Source: Occallatibacter savannae (GTDB lineage: Bacteria > Acidobacteriota > Terriglobia > Terriglobales > Acidobacteriaceae). Taken from it: a stretch of 64,000 nt of DNA. The notes beneath the pieces are model-generated. The model did no database searches. It was not told where the DNA came from and was given only the letters and a program-made list of their open reading frames with translations. How positions within the stretch are numbered: position 1 is the first letter of the stretch; every line of letters begins with the position of its first letter. The position numbers and the translations under genes were made by a program. Positions 17,373-26,165 of the stretch are shown here, piece by piece. The DNA is taken from NCBI RefSeq assembly GCF_003131205.1, contig NZ_QFFY01000001.1, forward strand, positions 868,001 through 932,000, in the 5' to 3' direction.

Positions 17373-18992
17373 ATGGAGTCCCCCACAGCCGCGGTCCTCG
17401 GCGAAATCGGCCTTCCTGTTCCCATCCGCGACCTCGCCGCGAAACGCTGGGACGCGATCATCGTCGGCGCCGGCCACAACGGCCTCGCCTGCGCCGCCTA
17501 CCTCGCCCGCGCCGGTAAACGCGTCCTCGTCATCGAAAGCCGCCAGCGCATCGGCGGTGCATGCACCATCGAAGAGCCATTTCCCAGCGTGCGCATGTCT
17601 CCCTGCGCCTATCTCGCCGGCCTGCTTCATCCGCTCGTCGTCGAAGAACTCGACCTCCCTCGTCGCGGCTTCCAGTGGACCCCCGCCGTTAACGGCCTCT
17701 TCGTTCCCTTCCTCGACGGCTCCTCCATCCAACTGTGGGACGACGACGACCGCTGCGCCGAAGCCGTTCGCAAGCTCTCTCCCACCGACGTCGATGGCTG
17801 GAACGCCATGTGCGCCGTCATCCGCCGTCTGCGCGACACCCTCCGCCCCGCCGCCACCAATTCCACCCAGCGCGATCTGTGGGTCGGCGACGCCCCCACC
17901 CGCGACGAGATCGAAGCCCGCCTCGGCAACGACACCGAAGCCCGCGCCGTCCTCTTCGACTGGTCCATGGCCGAGATGGTCGAGCACTACCTTCGCGACG
18001 AACGCCTTCAGATCGCGATGCTCGGCCAAGGCGTCATCGGAACCAACGCCAGCCCCTTCGACCCCGGCACCGCATCCATCCGCTTTCACCACTCCTCCGG
18101 TCGCCTCGGCGGAATGCCCGGTATGTGGGGCTACGTCAAAGGCGGTATGGGCATGGTCTCCTTCTACTTCTGCGACGCCGCGCGCGAAGCCGGCGCCACC
18201 ATCGTCTCCGGAGTCCCCGTCGCGCAAATCATCCCCGGCGAAGGCATTCTGCTCGACAGCGGCGATCGCATCTCCGCTCCCATCATCATCTCCAACGCCG
18301 ACCCGCGCCGCACTCTCACGATGCTCGGCACTGCCGCCGACACCGCGTGGAAGCAGCGCGTTCTCGATATTCCTATTCAAGGCTGCACCGTCAAGCTCAA
18401 CGTCCACCTCCGCGAGCTCCCCAACTTCACCGCGCATCCCGGCACCAACGAAGCCCACCACTACGGCCAGATCAACACGCCCCTTACCAAACACGAGTGG
18501 AAAGCCGGCTACGCCGCAGCCCGCCGCGGCGAACTCCCCGACCACCTCTGGTGCGAACTCTATTTCCAGAGCGTCCACGACTCCACCGTCGTCCCCCACG
18601 GCGAGCACACCATGAGCGTCTTCGCGCAATACGTCCCCTACACCTTCGCGAACGGCAATTGGGACCAGCGCCGCGACGAGGTTCGCGCTCTCGCCATGAA
18701 GTCTCTCGCCCGCTTCGCGAGCAACATCGGCGACGGCTTCACCGACTCCGCCGTCCTCGACGCTCAGGTTCTTGGGCCCCCTGACATCGAGCAGAAAGTC
18801 GGCCTCACCGGCGGACACATTTTCCAGGGCGAGTGCCTCCCCGCCTACATGTGGGACAAGCGCCTCACCGCCCGCACCCCCATGCAAGGCGTCTACCTCT
18901 GCGGAGCCTGCACCCACCCCGGCGGCTCCGTCATCGGCATCAACGGCCGCAACGCCGCCATGGCCGTCCTCAAAGACCTGAATACCGACTGA
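17373..18992 (+). CDS. FAD-dependent phytoene-desaturase-like oxidoreductase
   Basis: 539 residues. The FAD-binding Rossmann start DAIIVGAGHNGLACAAYLARAGKRVLVIE is at ~30-60, and the family's C-terminal FAD motif (GVYLCGACTHPGGSVIGINGRNAA) is at ~505-530. In between is the substrate domain of the CrtI/PYROXD2 group. There are no carotenoid genes nearby, so it is more likely a general amine/isoprenoid-type oxidoreductase than a carotenoid enzyme. The reductase gene downstream follows after a 70-base gap that contains a palindromic repeat, so co-transcription is possible. Confidence 0.85.
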   Translation: MESPTAAVLGEIGLPVPIRDLAAKRWDAIIVGAGHNGLACAAYLARAGKRVLVIESRQRIGGACTIEEPFPSVRMSPCAYLAGLLHPLVVEELDLPRRGFQWTPAVNGLFVPFLDGSSIQLWDDDDRCAEAVRKLSPTDVDGWNAMCAVIRRLRDTLRPAATNSTQRDLWVGDAPTRDEIEARLGNDTEARAVLFDWSMAEMVEHYLRDERLQIAMLGQGVIGTNASPFDPGTASIRFHHSSGRLGGMPGMWGYVKGGMGMVSFYFCDAAREAGATIVSGVPVAQIIPGEGILLDSGDRISAPIIISNADPRRTLTMLGTAADTAWKQRVLDIPIQGCTVKLNVHLRELPNFTAHPGTNEAHHYGQINTPLTKHEWKAGYAAARRGELPDHLWCELYFQSVHDSTVVPHGEHTMSVFAQYVPYTFANGNWDQRRDEVRALAMKSLARFASNIGDGFTDSAVLDAQVLGPPDIEQKVGLTGGHIFQGECLPAYMWDKRLTARTPMQGVYLCGACTHPGGSVIGINGRNAAMAVLKDLNTD

Positions 18993-18998
18993 AGATTT

Positions 18999-19043
18999 GG
19001 GTGCCCCATTCTAAATCGGTCGTGAGACCGATTTAGGGTGGGA
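18999..19043. repeat. Dispersed palindromic repeat, type A
   Basis: GGGTGCCCCATTCTAAATCG on the left and CGATTTAGGGTGGGA on the right form a ~17-bp stem around a GTGA-type loop. It is nearly identical to the copy at 31421, with compensating inner-stem changes. Confidence 0.85.
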
Positions 19044-19063
19044 TACAAAGAGGACTTCATCTC

Positions 19064-19741
19064 ATGACCAACAACTTCGCCGCAATCATCCTTGGTGGTA
19101 CCGGTCAGGTCGGCAGCGCCACCGTCACCGAACTCCTCGCCATCCCCGCCTGCCGCGAAGTCATCATGATCACCCGCAAGCCCGTCGCACCTCAACCGCG
19201 CATCCGCAACATCGTTCTCGACACCGCCGGCTCCGACTTCGCCGATCGCACCATCACCCTCGCCCGCGAAGTTCTCGGACAGGGCCCGGCCAGCGCCATC
19301 AGCTGCGTCGGCGTTGGTTCCGGATCCATGCGCTGGACCGAAGAAGAACTCAAGCGCCTCGAACTCGGCGTCGTCGGCGCGTTCGCGCGCGGTTGCCGCA
19401 GCGCCGGCATCGCCCACTTCTGCCTGCTCTCCGCCGTCGGCAGCACCGCCCGCAGCCGTTTCAAATACGTCCGCGTCATGGGCATGAAAGAAGACACCGT
19501 GCGCGCCATCGGTTTCCCGCGCCTCGCCATCTTTCGCCCCGGCATCATCGTCGGCAATGCGCACACGCCTGCATACGCCGGATGGTTCGGCTCCCTCATC
19601 CCCGGCAAATTCGGCAACATCGACCAGCAGATTCTCGGCCGCTCCATCGCCGCCGAAGTCGCCATCCACAGCAGCGAACGCGGCGAAGTCATCCTCGAAA
19701 ACGCCGCCATGAAAAGCCTCGCCGCCGAACTCAGACGCTAG
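19064..19741 (+). CDS. NAD(P)-binding Rossmann-fold protein (atypical SDR)
   Basis: 225 residues. The N-terminus ILGGTGQVGSATVTELLAIPACREVIMITR is a Gly-x-x-Gly-x-x-Gly dinucleotide site of NmrA/HTATIP2-type extended SDR proteins. It continues with ISCVGVGSGS, HFCLLSAVGS (the Ser of the reduced active site) and FKYVRVMGMKE, where Tyr-x3-Met replaces the classical YxxxK. Later residues FRPGIIVGN match the family's end. Redox enzyme or NADP sensor; substrate unknown. Confidence 0.78.
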   Translation: MTNNFAAIILGGTGQVGSATVTELLAIPACREVIMITRKPVAPQPRIRNIVLDTAGSDFADRTITLAREVLGQGPASAISCVGVGSGSMRWTEEELKRLELGVVGAFARGCRSAGIAHFCLLSAVGSTARSRFKYVRVMGMKEDTVRAIGFPRLAIFRPGIIVGNAHTPAYAGWFGSLIPGKFGNIDQQILGRSIAAEVAIHSSERGEVILENAAMKSLAAELRR

Positions 19742-19830
19742 CCATCAGAACAGCCCCGAAGGCGCGACCAGAACCCTTCGACGATCCACCACTTTCAACG
19801 ACGCTCACCAACCCCATCCACTCATCCCAC

Positions 19831-21042
19831 TCACTGCACCGCAACCGGCCGCCCCAGATGATAACTGAGCCCCGCGCTCCAGTTCATCTCGTCCAGCCCC
19901 GGATTGCTCGGCACCACAAACCCATTCGACTGATGCAAAAATCCGAACGCAGTCCGCAGATCGACCCGCTCACTCAAACGAAACTGAACGCCCGCATCCT
20001 GGTCCAGCGCGAAATCCTGGTACGACGCATACTTCGAAAACACCTTCTTCGTATACCCCGTCATCCCCGCCTTAATGTCGTAGAACGGCTTCACGTGTCC
20101 GTGGCTGAACCACATCACGCGCGCCCCAATCGGCAGAATCCCAATTCCGTAAACCGTCTTTCTACCCGGCGCCAGCCGATCCCCGTAGACATCCGTCACG
20201 CTCGGCTCCCGCAGAATGATCACCGGTAGCACCTCGCCGGCGTAGTCCACGTCAGCCCCAAGCACCCTGCCCCACGAGTGCCGGTCGTACTCCACTGCCC
20301 CCGCGTTCAAGTAGCTGAACCACTCGTCGGAGAACAGATGGATATGGCCCACCGAGTTCAAGCTCTCCACCGCAACCTCCGACTCAACCGGATGGTGAAT
20401 TGCTGGTTGCGAATTAGCCACGATCTCCGGCCCCAGTCGCGGCGTCCACACCACGCCCGCTGAAATGCGCCCGAAGTAATCCGGCAAGCCCGCCGGATGG
20501 TACGGAAGCGATTGCGGCAGCGGAGTCAGCGCGTCGAAGTTGCTGTGCTGTACGCCGCCCTCGATTCGGAACGCCGTGTGAGAGCCGATCGGCGTATCGA
20601 CGCCTCCGCCCAGGAACTCCGCAAACGACGCGATCGTGCCGGTATTTCCGTTCTTGTAGTTCGTGTTCGCAGTGCTGCGCCACGTGCCGTTCACCGCGCC
20701 TTCGCCCGCCAGCGCCTCCACGAAAAAGCGCTCGCGATGCCACGTGCCTCCGTACTGCCCGCCCGCCATGATGAAGAACGCATTCTGCGGATCGCCCTGG
20801 TTGGTTCCCTTGTAGAGCGAGTAGTCCACCTTGATGCGCAGGTGGCGCCACTCCGGAAACGCTACGCCTGCGTACATGCCGTTCAGCGGCTTATGCTGAC
20901 CCGGAAATCCATTGAACGAATTGGAGAGCCGCGAATATCCGGCATAGATCTGGAACGGTGGAGGCTGCCTCTGGGAGTCGGCAGCGTAGATCGCGGGATC
21001 AAGGAGCAAAAGCGTCAGAAACAGTAAACAGAAATGTCGCAT
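19831..21042 (-). CDS. Outer-membrane beta-barrel with PagL-like (lipid A deacylase) C-terminal domain
   Basis: 403 residues. A signal peptide (~1-20) is followed by an OmpA-like barrel region (~28-200, alternating strands starting FQIYAGYSRLSNSFN) and a linker. The second barrel region (~245-400) ends in FGFLHQSNGFVVPSNPGLDEMN, which matches the His-x-Ser-Asn active site and Asn-Pro-Gly turn of PagL lipid A 3-O-deacylases (His370, Ser372). PagL homologues are usually single ~150-residue barrels, so the double-length form is unusual. The start codon lies inside a perfect hairpin (21036-21070). Deacylase activity is inferred from the motif only. Confidence 0.72.
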   Translation of the reverse strand: MRHFCLLFLTLLLLDPAIYAADSQRQPPPFQIYAGYSRLSNSFNGFPGQHKPLNGMYAGVAFPEWRHLRIKVDYSLYKGTNQGDPQNAFFIMAGGQYGGTWHRERFFVEALAGEGAVNGTWRSTANTNYKNGNTGTIASFAEFLGGGVDTPIGSHTAFRIEGGVQHSNFDALTPLPQSLPYHPAGLPDYFGRISAGVVWTPRLGPEIVANSQPAIHHPVESEVAVESLNSVGHIHLFSDEWFSYLNAGAVEYDRHSWGRVLGADVDYAGEVLPVIILREPSVTDVYGDRLAPGRKTVYGIGILPIGARVMWFSHGHVKPFYDIKAGMTGYTKKVFSKYASYQDFALDQDAGVQFRLSERVDLRTAFGFLHQSNGFVVPSNPGLDEMNWSAGLSYHLGRPVAVQ

Positions 21043-21070
21043 CTCGTTGGCAAAAATAGTGAGATGCGAC
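21036..21070 (-). promoter_or_regulatory. Hairpin over the start codon of the barrel gene
   Basis: GTCGCATCTC (21070-21061) pairs perfectly over 10 bp with GAGATGCGAC (21045-21036). The ATG start (21042-21040) sits in the 3' arm. In mRNA this would hide the start codon. It has no U-run and is not a terminator. Confidence 0.5.
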
Positions 21071-21106
21071 CATCCCGCGCGGGGGTTTCCAGAGTAGCCT
21101 TCCCCG

Positions 21107-21697
21107 TCACTGCAAACGGGTAAACAGCGCCACCAGCACCCGCAGTCGCTCCTTCTGCCAGGCCGGCGGAAACCGCCTCGTCCTCGTCAGCTCTGCGATC
21201 CCGTGCAGGCTAGCCCAGAACAGCTCCGCGACAATCTCGGGCTTTGCCTTCCTGCCTTCAAACAACTGCACCAGCTTCGAGAACGCAGACCGCAGCTCCA
21301 CCGGCGTCGCCGCATCCCCAAAGGGCACAGTCAACCCCAGCGTGAACATCACTTCGTAGAGAGCCGGCGACGACTCGGCGAATTTGAGATACGCTCCGGC
21401 AACTCGCTCGATGGCCTTTCCCCGGCTGCCGCTCGACCGCGCCTTCTCCAGAGCCGGACCGAGCTCGCGAAACCCCTCGAGTGCAACCGCCGCAAGAATT
21501 CCCTCGCGGCTTTCAAAATGACTGTAGAGAACGGGCTGGCTGTATGCGATCTCGTCAGAGAGCCGCCGCACCGTGACGCTCGCCCAACCCTCATGCTCTG
21601 CAATCCGCCGCGCTGCCCCTACAATCCGTTCGCGCCGCGCCTCCCGGTCCCGCGCCTTGCGCCTGGCAATCCGATCCCCTGCCTCTTCTCTGACCAT
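21107..21697 (-). CDS. TetR family transcriptional repressor
   Basis: 196 residues from the ATG at 21697 (an upstream ATG at 21715 lies inside an operator-like palindrome). The N-terminal helix-turn-helix is typical of TetR: RRERIVGAARRIAEHEGWASVTVRRLSDEIAYSQPVLYSHFESREGILAAVAL. The C-terminal part matches the TetR_C_WHG-like ligand domain (ALYEVMFTLGL). Two 13-bp palindromes in the divergent promoter (21709-21721 and 21771-21783) are the expected binding sites, so it likely represses itself and the two membrane genes at 21807-22689. Ligand unknown. Confidence 0.85.
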   Translation of the reverse strand: MVREEAGDRIARRKARDREARRERIVGAARRIAEHEGWASVTVRRLSDEIAYSQPVLYSHFESREGILAAVALEGFRELGPALEKARSSGSRGKAIERVAGAYLKFAESSPALYEVMFTLGLTVPFGDAATPVELRSAFSKLVQLFEGRKAKPEIVAELFWASLHGIAELTRTRRFPPAWQKERLRVLVALFTRLQ

Positions 21698-21708
21698 AGC
21701 TACATATT

Positions 21709-21721
21709 CTAGCATTGCTAG
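21709..21721. promoter_or_regulatory. Candidate TetR operator 1
   Basis: CTAGCATTGCTAG, an inverted repeat (CTAGCA/TGCTAG) immediately upstream of the TetR start. Its twin is at 21771-21783, exactly 62 bases (about six helical turns) away. Confidence 0.7.
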
Positions 21722-21770
21722 GTTTTTCCACAGGATTGCTGAATCCTCCCTCCATTCCGATCCATCTCAT

Positions 21771-21783
21771 CTAGCGTTGCTAG
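21771..21783. promoter_or_regulatory. Candidate TetR operator 2
   Basis: CTAGCGTTGCTAG, differing from operator 1 in one base. It lies 24 bases before the start of the divergent membrane gene, placed to block its promoter or leader. Confidence 0.7.
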
Positions 21784-21806
21784 CTTTTCTACCAGAGGAG
21801 AACGTC

Positions 21807-22187
21807 ATGCACAGCACAGTTCCACTCATCGCCGCCGTTCTGGTTTCTGTAGGCATCATCATCATCGGCGCCTTCTACATTGCGGCACCCCAGCGCATCC
21901 TGGCAGGGTTTGGCCTCAAGCCTCCCGCCTCTGACCGCGACACCCTCGCCTGGCTCCGGCTTAAAGGCATTCGCGACATCGCCTCGGGCCTCGTCGTTCT
22001 CACCCTCATGCTGGCCGCCGACAGCCGCAACGTGGGGATCGTGCTACTCGTCTTCGCCCTCATCCCCTTCGGCGACATGTCCAACATCCTCTTGTCCGGC
22101 GGACGCAGGGCCACGGCCTTCTCCGTCCATGGCGTTACGTGCGCCATCATGCTCGCCGCCGGGCTTCTCCTGATCCACGCAATCTGA
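21807..22187 (+). CDS. DUF4267-type membrane protein
   Basis: 126 residues with four predicted helices. The layout fits DUF4267: a first helix, AAPQRILAGFGLKPPASDRDTLAWLRLKGIRDIASGLVVLTLML, and an FGDMSNILLSGG turn. AGAGGAG seven bases upstream fixes the ATG at 21807. The family has no known biochemical function but is often next to TetR regulators, as here, where it follows a candidate operator. Its partner gene starts 31 bases downstream. Confidence 0.78.
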   Translation: MHSTVPLIAAVLVSVGIIIIGAFYIAAPQRILAGFGLKPPASDRDTLAWLRLKGIRDIASGLVVLTLMLAADSRNVGIVLLVFALIPFGDMSNILLSGGRRATAFSVHGVTCAIMLAAGLLLIHAI

Positions 22188-22218
22188 CCCGCAACCCTAC
22201 CCCGAAAGAGAGCACGCA

Positions 22219-22689
22219 ATGAACCACCTCATCGTTCTGTTTTCTCCCATCGCGATTCTGTGCACGGCCGTGGTATTTGGCACCGACATGTTCTTCCTCA
22301 CCATCGGCCGTCCCGCTCTCAAGCTCGCTTCCGCCTCGGCTTCAACTGAGGTGATGGGGTTCCTCCACCTGATCGCCGACACGCGCATGCCCTTCTGGGC
22401 CATATCTGCGATGCTCCTCAACCTGCTGCTCGCCATCCTCACCGGGCATCAGCAGCGCTGGTTCTACTTCGCATCGCTCCTCATGCTGATTGGTTTCACC
22501 ATCGGCTACCTCCGCCTCTCCAAGCCCATCAACCAGATCCAGACACGTGCGGCGAAAAACGGCGAAACGCTTCCCAACGCAAGAGAACTCCAGGCCTCCT
22601 GGGATCGCTCGCTGCTCCTTCGCGTTCCACTCCTCACCGTCTCACTTCTGGCCCAGTGCTTTGCTCTCCTGATCGCGTCCGCGTTCTGA
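22219..22689 (+). CDS. DUF1772-like membrane protein
   Basis: 156 residues, four hydrophobic helices. The pattern (first helix ILCTAVVFGTDMFFLTIGRPAL; HLIADTRMPFW; later SKPINQIQT and a WDRSLLLRVPLLTVSLLAQCFALL ending) resembles DUF1772/anthrone-oxygenase-like proteins. Some members oxidise polyketide anthrones, but most bacterial ones are uncharacterised. It is very probably co-transcribed with the DUF4267 gene under the TetR regulator. Confidence 0.7.
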   Translation: MNHLIVLFSPIAILCTAVVFGTDMFFLTIGRPALKLASASASTEVMGFLHLIADTRMPFWAISAMLLNLLLAILTGHQQRWFYFASLLMLIGFTIGYLRLSKPINQIQTRAAKNGETLPNARELQASWDRSLLLRVPLLTVSLLAQCFALLIASAF

Positions 22690-23107
22690 CCGTTACCGGC
22701 GCGCACATTTCCACGAAAAATCTCCGGCAGCTTTGCAGTCTATTTCTTCGAAAAGTTCATAATGAGACTTAGAACCTCTCGCTCCAGGGTGCACACACTC
22801 TTTGGGCAGACGGCCAAGTTGAACATCGGAGAGAAAAGCTCGAGAACAACGCGTCATTCACATCCACAGCCGGCCCAGGGAGACTAGTATCCGGCTAAGT
22901 CGTTCGCCAGGACACACTTGCGGCTAAGTTCAATCCTGAGATACACTTGCGGACGGCCCATCGCTGCAAGTTGAAGAAAACACGATATTTCTTTCTTGGG
23001 TATATGGGGAGGGGGCGGGGGTACCAGGCTCAATGAAATGCAACCTTATGGGTGCATTTCCGCCGAGACCTGAAACGACTCCTCTCGGCAACCGCACGAA
23101 CCGGCCT
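22690..23107. other. Gap without a gene; contains a two-unit tandem repeat
   Basis: 418 bases. No convincing gene. At 22892-22920 and 22921-22949 there are two adjacent 29-bp units beginning CGGCTAAGT and ending ACACTTG with divergent middles, followed by another CGGAC. This looks like the decayed end of a mobile element or a protein-binding array. Confidence 0.45.
22892..22949. repeat. Two imperfect 29-bp tandem repeats
   Basis: Both units start CGGCTAAGT and end with ACACTTG; the middle ~10 bases differ. No further units seen. Confidence 0.6.
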
Positions 23108-24661
23108 CTAGAACGGCCCCGCATTCTTGCTTTCCGGCGACTCGAAGTACCGCTTCCAGAAGTCAAGCTTCGCCGCATCCATCACCGGCATCGGTCCGCT
23201 CTCCGCTCCCAGTCGCATCACCACCGGTTTGCCCGGTTCAACCACAGGCCAGCGCGGAACACTCGCACCATTCGGATCGCCCGACGACGAGAAGTCCTTC
23301 CAGTACGTCATCATCATCTTCGAGATCGTTCGATCCACCGGCTCCCACGGCCGATCGAAGATCGCCAGATTTCCAAACGTATACGGCAATTCGCCGGAGT
23401 GAAACGCTCCATACTCCGGATGCGCCGGCCACGGCACCGCGCGATCGAAGTAGTAAATGTACACCGGCGATTTGTGCGTCTCCGCGCGCTTGCTCGCCCA
23501 CAGATACATTCCAGCCTTCAGACGGTCGCGTCCGCTCGCAACTCCGGACTGCTTTGCCTCTTCATCCGACGCCGCCGGATACAGCTTCAGAAACTCCTCG
23601 GCCATCGGTCCATAGGCCTGCTTCGCGCGGTTCTGAAACTGCTCCGCAGCATTCGTTCGCCCACCGCCCAGCGCCGCATCGTTCGCCTGGAATCCCGTAA
23701 TCACCGGAACATCGCTTCCGCTGCCCTTCTGCTCCGTCGCAGCGATCGCATTCTCCGGCACAACCCACCCATCGACGATTGGCGCAAATCGCCCGCCCGG
23801 CTTTGCAAATTCGCTCGCAGGCAAGGCCCGCAGCGCCTCGATCGAAGCTGCTTTCTTCGCGCTTGCGAACGCCTCGCCTGATTTCTCCGCTTCATCCAGC
23901 GTCTGCATCGGCACGCCGCGCCCGCCGATTCCGCTGTCCGCAATTGCTCCGCTGAACAGCCCCTTGGCCAGCGGCGAAGCCAGCAGATCTGCCACGCTCA
24001 TCGCGCCGGCCGACTGCCCCACGATCGTCACACGAGCCGCATCTCCGCCAAACGCGCCGATGTTCTCCTTCACCCACCGCAGCGCCTCAATCTGATCGAG
24101 CAAGCCATAATTTCCCGAGCTGTGATGCTCCGACTCAGCGGTCAAGGCCGGATGCGCAAGGAACCCAAGCACGCCAAGCCGGTAATTGATCGTCACAATC
24201 ACCATGCCCGTTCGCGCCAGAGCCTCGCCATCGTAGACCGGAACATCGCCCGATCCGCTCGTGAAAGCTCCTCCGTGGATGTACACAAGCACCGGCAGCT
24301 TTGCCGCAGCAGAGGCCTTCGGTGTCCACACATTCAGAAACAGGCAGTCCTCGCTCACTGGAGTCACATACATGAACTCCTTCGTCCACGGCAGCAGCTC
24401 GCTGTTCGGCCCCTGCATGCACGAAGCGCCAAAGTGATCCGCCTTCAGCGTCTCCTTCCACGCGCTCACCGGCTTCGGCGCCTTCCATCGCAGCTGCCCA
24501 ACTGGAGCCGCCGCGAACGGAATCCCCTTGAAGCTCACAACTCCACCATCCTTGGTCGCAACTCCAGAGATCGCGCCGGAGTGTGTCTTCACCACAGGCG
24601 ACTGCGCAATCGCAGCCGCCGACAAAACAAGAAAGACGAAGCCAATAGCCTTGCGTTTCAT
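23108..24661 (-). CDS. Secreted type-B carboxylesterase
   Basis: 517 residues from the ATG at 24661, which has GAGGGACAGGT upstream and starts a clean signal peptide (MKRKAIGFVFLVLSAAAIAQ). The alpha/beta-hydrolase features are all present: RWKAPKPVSAW, EDCLFLNVWTP, the oxyanion HGGAF, the nucleophile elbow GQSAG, a later acid region, and the histidine in PEYGAFHSGELPYTF. Type-B carboxylesterases cleave esters, including feruloyl or drug esters. It diverges from the permease gene. It is probably periplasmic or secreted; substrate unknown. Confidence 0.87.
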   Translation of the reverse strand: MKRKAIGFVFLVLSAAAIAQSPVVKTHSGAISGVATKDGGVVSFKGIPFAAAPVGQLRWKAPKPVSAWKETLKADHFGASCMQGPNSELLPWTKEFMYVTPVSEDCLFLNVWTPKASAAAKLPVLVYIHGGAFTSGSGDVPVYDGEALARTGMVIVTINYRLGVLGFLAHPALTAESEHHSSGNYGLLDQIEALRWVKENIGAFGGDAARVTIVGQSAGAMSVADLLASPLAKGLFSGAIADSGIGGRGVPMQTLDEAEKSGEAFASAKKAASIEALRALPASEFAKPGGRFAPIVDGWVVPENAIAATEQKGSGSDVPVITGFQANDAALGGGRTNAAEQFQNRAKQAYGPMAEEFLKLYPAASDEEAKQSGVASGRDRLKAGMYLWASKRAETHKSPVYIYYFDRAVPWPAHPEYGAFHSGELPYTFGNLAIFDRPWEPVDRTISKMMMTYWKDFSSSGDPNGASVPRWPVVEPGKPVVMRLGAESGPMPVMDAAKLDFWKRYFESPESKNAGPF

Positions 24662-24743
24662 ACCTGTCCCTCGCACCTCCGCAAGAATACATCTGCGTTT
24701 TCGGTTGGTACGCTCCACGCGGCTCTGCTATTCTCCCACCCAC

Positions 24744-26153
24744 ATGGCTGCCAATCCGGCATTGAAGCGCGGCATCCGCTTTCGCGACCTCGCGCTCTTC
24801 TACGTGGTCGTTGCGCTCAACGTGCGCTGGACCTCGACCGCCGCCGCAGCAGGTCCCAGCATCCTCGTCATCTGGCTCGCCGCCCTCTTCTGCTTCTTCA
24901 TTCCGCTCTCCGCCTCAGTCATGGAGCTGTCCTCCCGCCATCCCGAAGAAGGCGGAATCTACATCTGGACGCGCCGCGCCTTCGGCGACTTCACCGCCTT
25001 CATCGCCGCATGGATGTACTGGATGAGCAATCTGCCGTTCTTCGCCAGCGTGCTCTACTTCGGCGCAGCCTCGGTGCTCATCCCCTTCGGCAGCCGCGCA
25101 GACCGCCTCAGCAGCAGTCCCCTCTACTTCATGGCCTTCGCCGCCTTCTGGCTCACCGTCACCGTCGTCCTCAATGTCCGCGGAGTCGACTCCGGCAAGT
25201 GGCTCAACAACATCTGCTCCATCGGCAGCCTCGTTCCCCTCACGCTGCTCATCATGATGGCCGTAGTCTCCTGGCACAAGTTCGGCTCCGCGACCCAGTT
25301 CACTGCGGCCAGTCTTACTCCGCATCTCTCCTTCGACAACGCCGTCTTCTGGTCCGGAGTCTTCTTCGCATTCGGCGGAGTCGAAGCCGGCAGCGCCATG
25401 GGCGACGAGATCCAGAATCCCCGCAAGACAATCCCCTGGGCAATTCTCGTCGGCGGCATCGTCGTCACCGCCGGCTACATCGGCGGAACCGCTGCTCTCC
25501 TCGTCGCGCTGCCCAGCGAGTCCGTCAGCGGCCTGCAGGGATTCGTCAATGGAGTGCACGCGCTCAGCGATCGCCTCGGCCTCGGCTGGGTCCTGGTCCC
25601 AACCGCACTGCTCGTCGGCGTCAACACCGTTGGATCGACAGCCGCCAATCTCTCCTCCACCTCGCGCCTTCCCTTTGTCGCCGGCATCGATCATTACCTG
25701 CCGCCCGTCTTCGGCTCCATTCATCCGCGCTATCGCACGCCCTGGGTTGCCATCGCGGTCTACGGAGCAGCCAGCATCTTCGTCGCAATTCTCGGTCAGG
25801 CCGGAACCACGGTCCGCGGAGCCTACGACGTCCTCGTCAGCATGGCTGTGGTCTGCTACTTCATCCCCTACCTGCTGCTCTTTGCATCGATGATCAAGCT
25901 GCAGCGCGAACCCGCAGGCCCCAACATTCGCCGCGTCCCCGGCAAGAAGCCCGTCGCCATCGCGCTCGCCCTCATCGGCTTCACGGCCACCAGCGCAACC
26001 ATCGTCCTCTCGCTCTTTCCCGGAGCCGATCAGCCCAACAAGGCTCTCGCTGTCGCGAAAGTCATCGGCGCCACACTCATCCAACTGGGTCTGGGAATCG
26101 CCATCTTCACCGCCGAACGCCGCCGCTCCCGCCGCTCCGCGGCCGTCGTGTAG
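24744..26153 (+). CDS. APC superfamily amino acid permease
   Basis: 469 residues with twelve predicted membrane helices. The N-terminus (RDLALFYVVVALNVRW...AAAAGPSILVIWLAALFCFFIPLSASVMELSSRHPEEGGIYIWTRRAFGD) is the conserved helix 1-2 region of amino acid/polyamine antiporters, and the FFAFGGVEAGSAMGDEIQNPRKTIPWA segment is the helix 6-7 consensus. It ends 13 bases before the convergent hutI gene. Given the hut cluster, histidine or glutamate is a plausible substrate, but this is context only. Confidence 0.87.
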   Translation: MAANPALKRGIRFRDLALFYVVVALNVRWTSTAAAAGPSILVIWLAALFCFFIPLSASVMELSSRHPEEGGIYIWTRRAFGDFTAFIAAWMYWMSNLPFFASVLYFGAASVLIPFGSRADRLSSSPLYFMAFAAFWLTVTVVLNVRGVDSGKWLNNICSIGSLVPLTLLIMMAVVSWHKFGSATQFTAASLTPHLSFDNAVFWSGVFFAFGGVEAGSAMGDEIQNPRKTIPWAILVGGIVVTAGYIGGTAALLVALPSESVSGLQGFVNGVHALSDRLGLGWVLVPTALLVGVNTVGSTAANLSSTSRLPFVAGIDHYLPPVFGSIHPRYRTPWVAIAVYGAASIFVAILGQAGTTVRGAYDVLVSMAVVCYFIPYLLLFASMIKLQREPAGPNIRRVPGKKPVAIALALIGFTATSATIVLSLFPGADQPNKALAVAKVIGATLIQLGLGIAIFTAERRRSRRSAAVV

Positions 26154-26165
26154 CGGAACTCCGAA

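Noticed and set aside
17334..18917. Long antisense open frame over the FAD oxidoreductase
   Set aside because: Gly/Ala/Asp/Glu-rich low-complexity translation without motifs; antisense to a well-supported enzyme.
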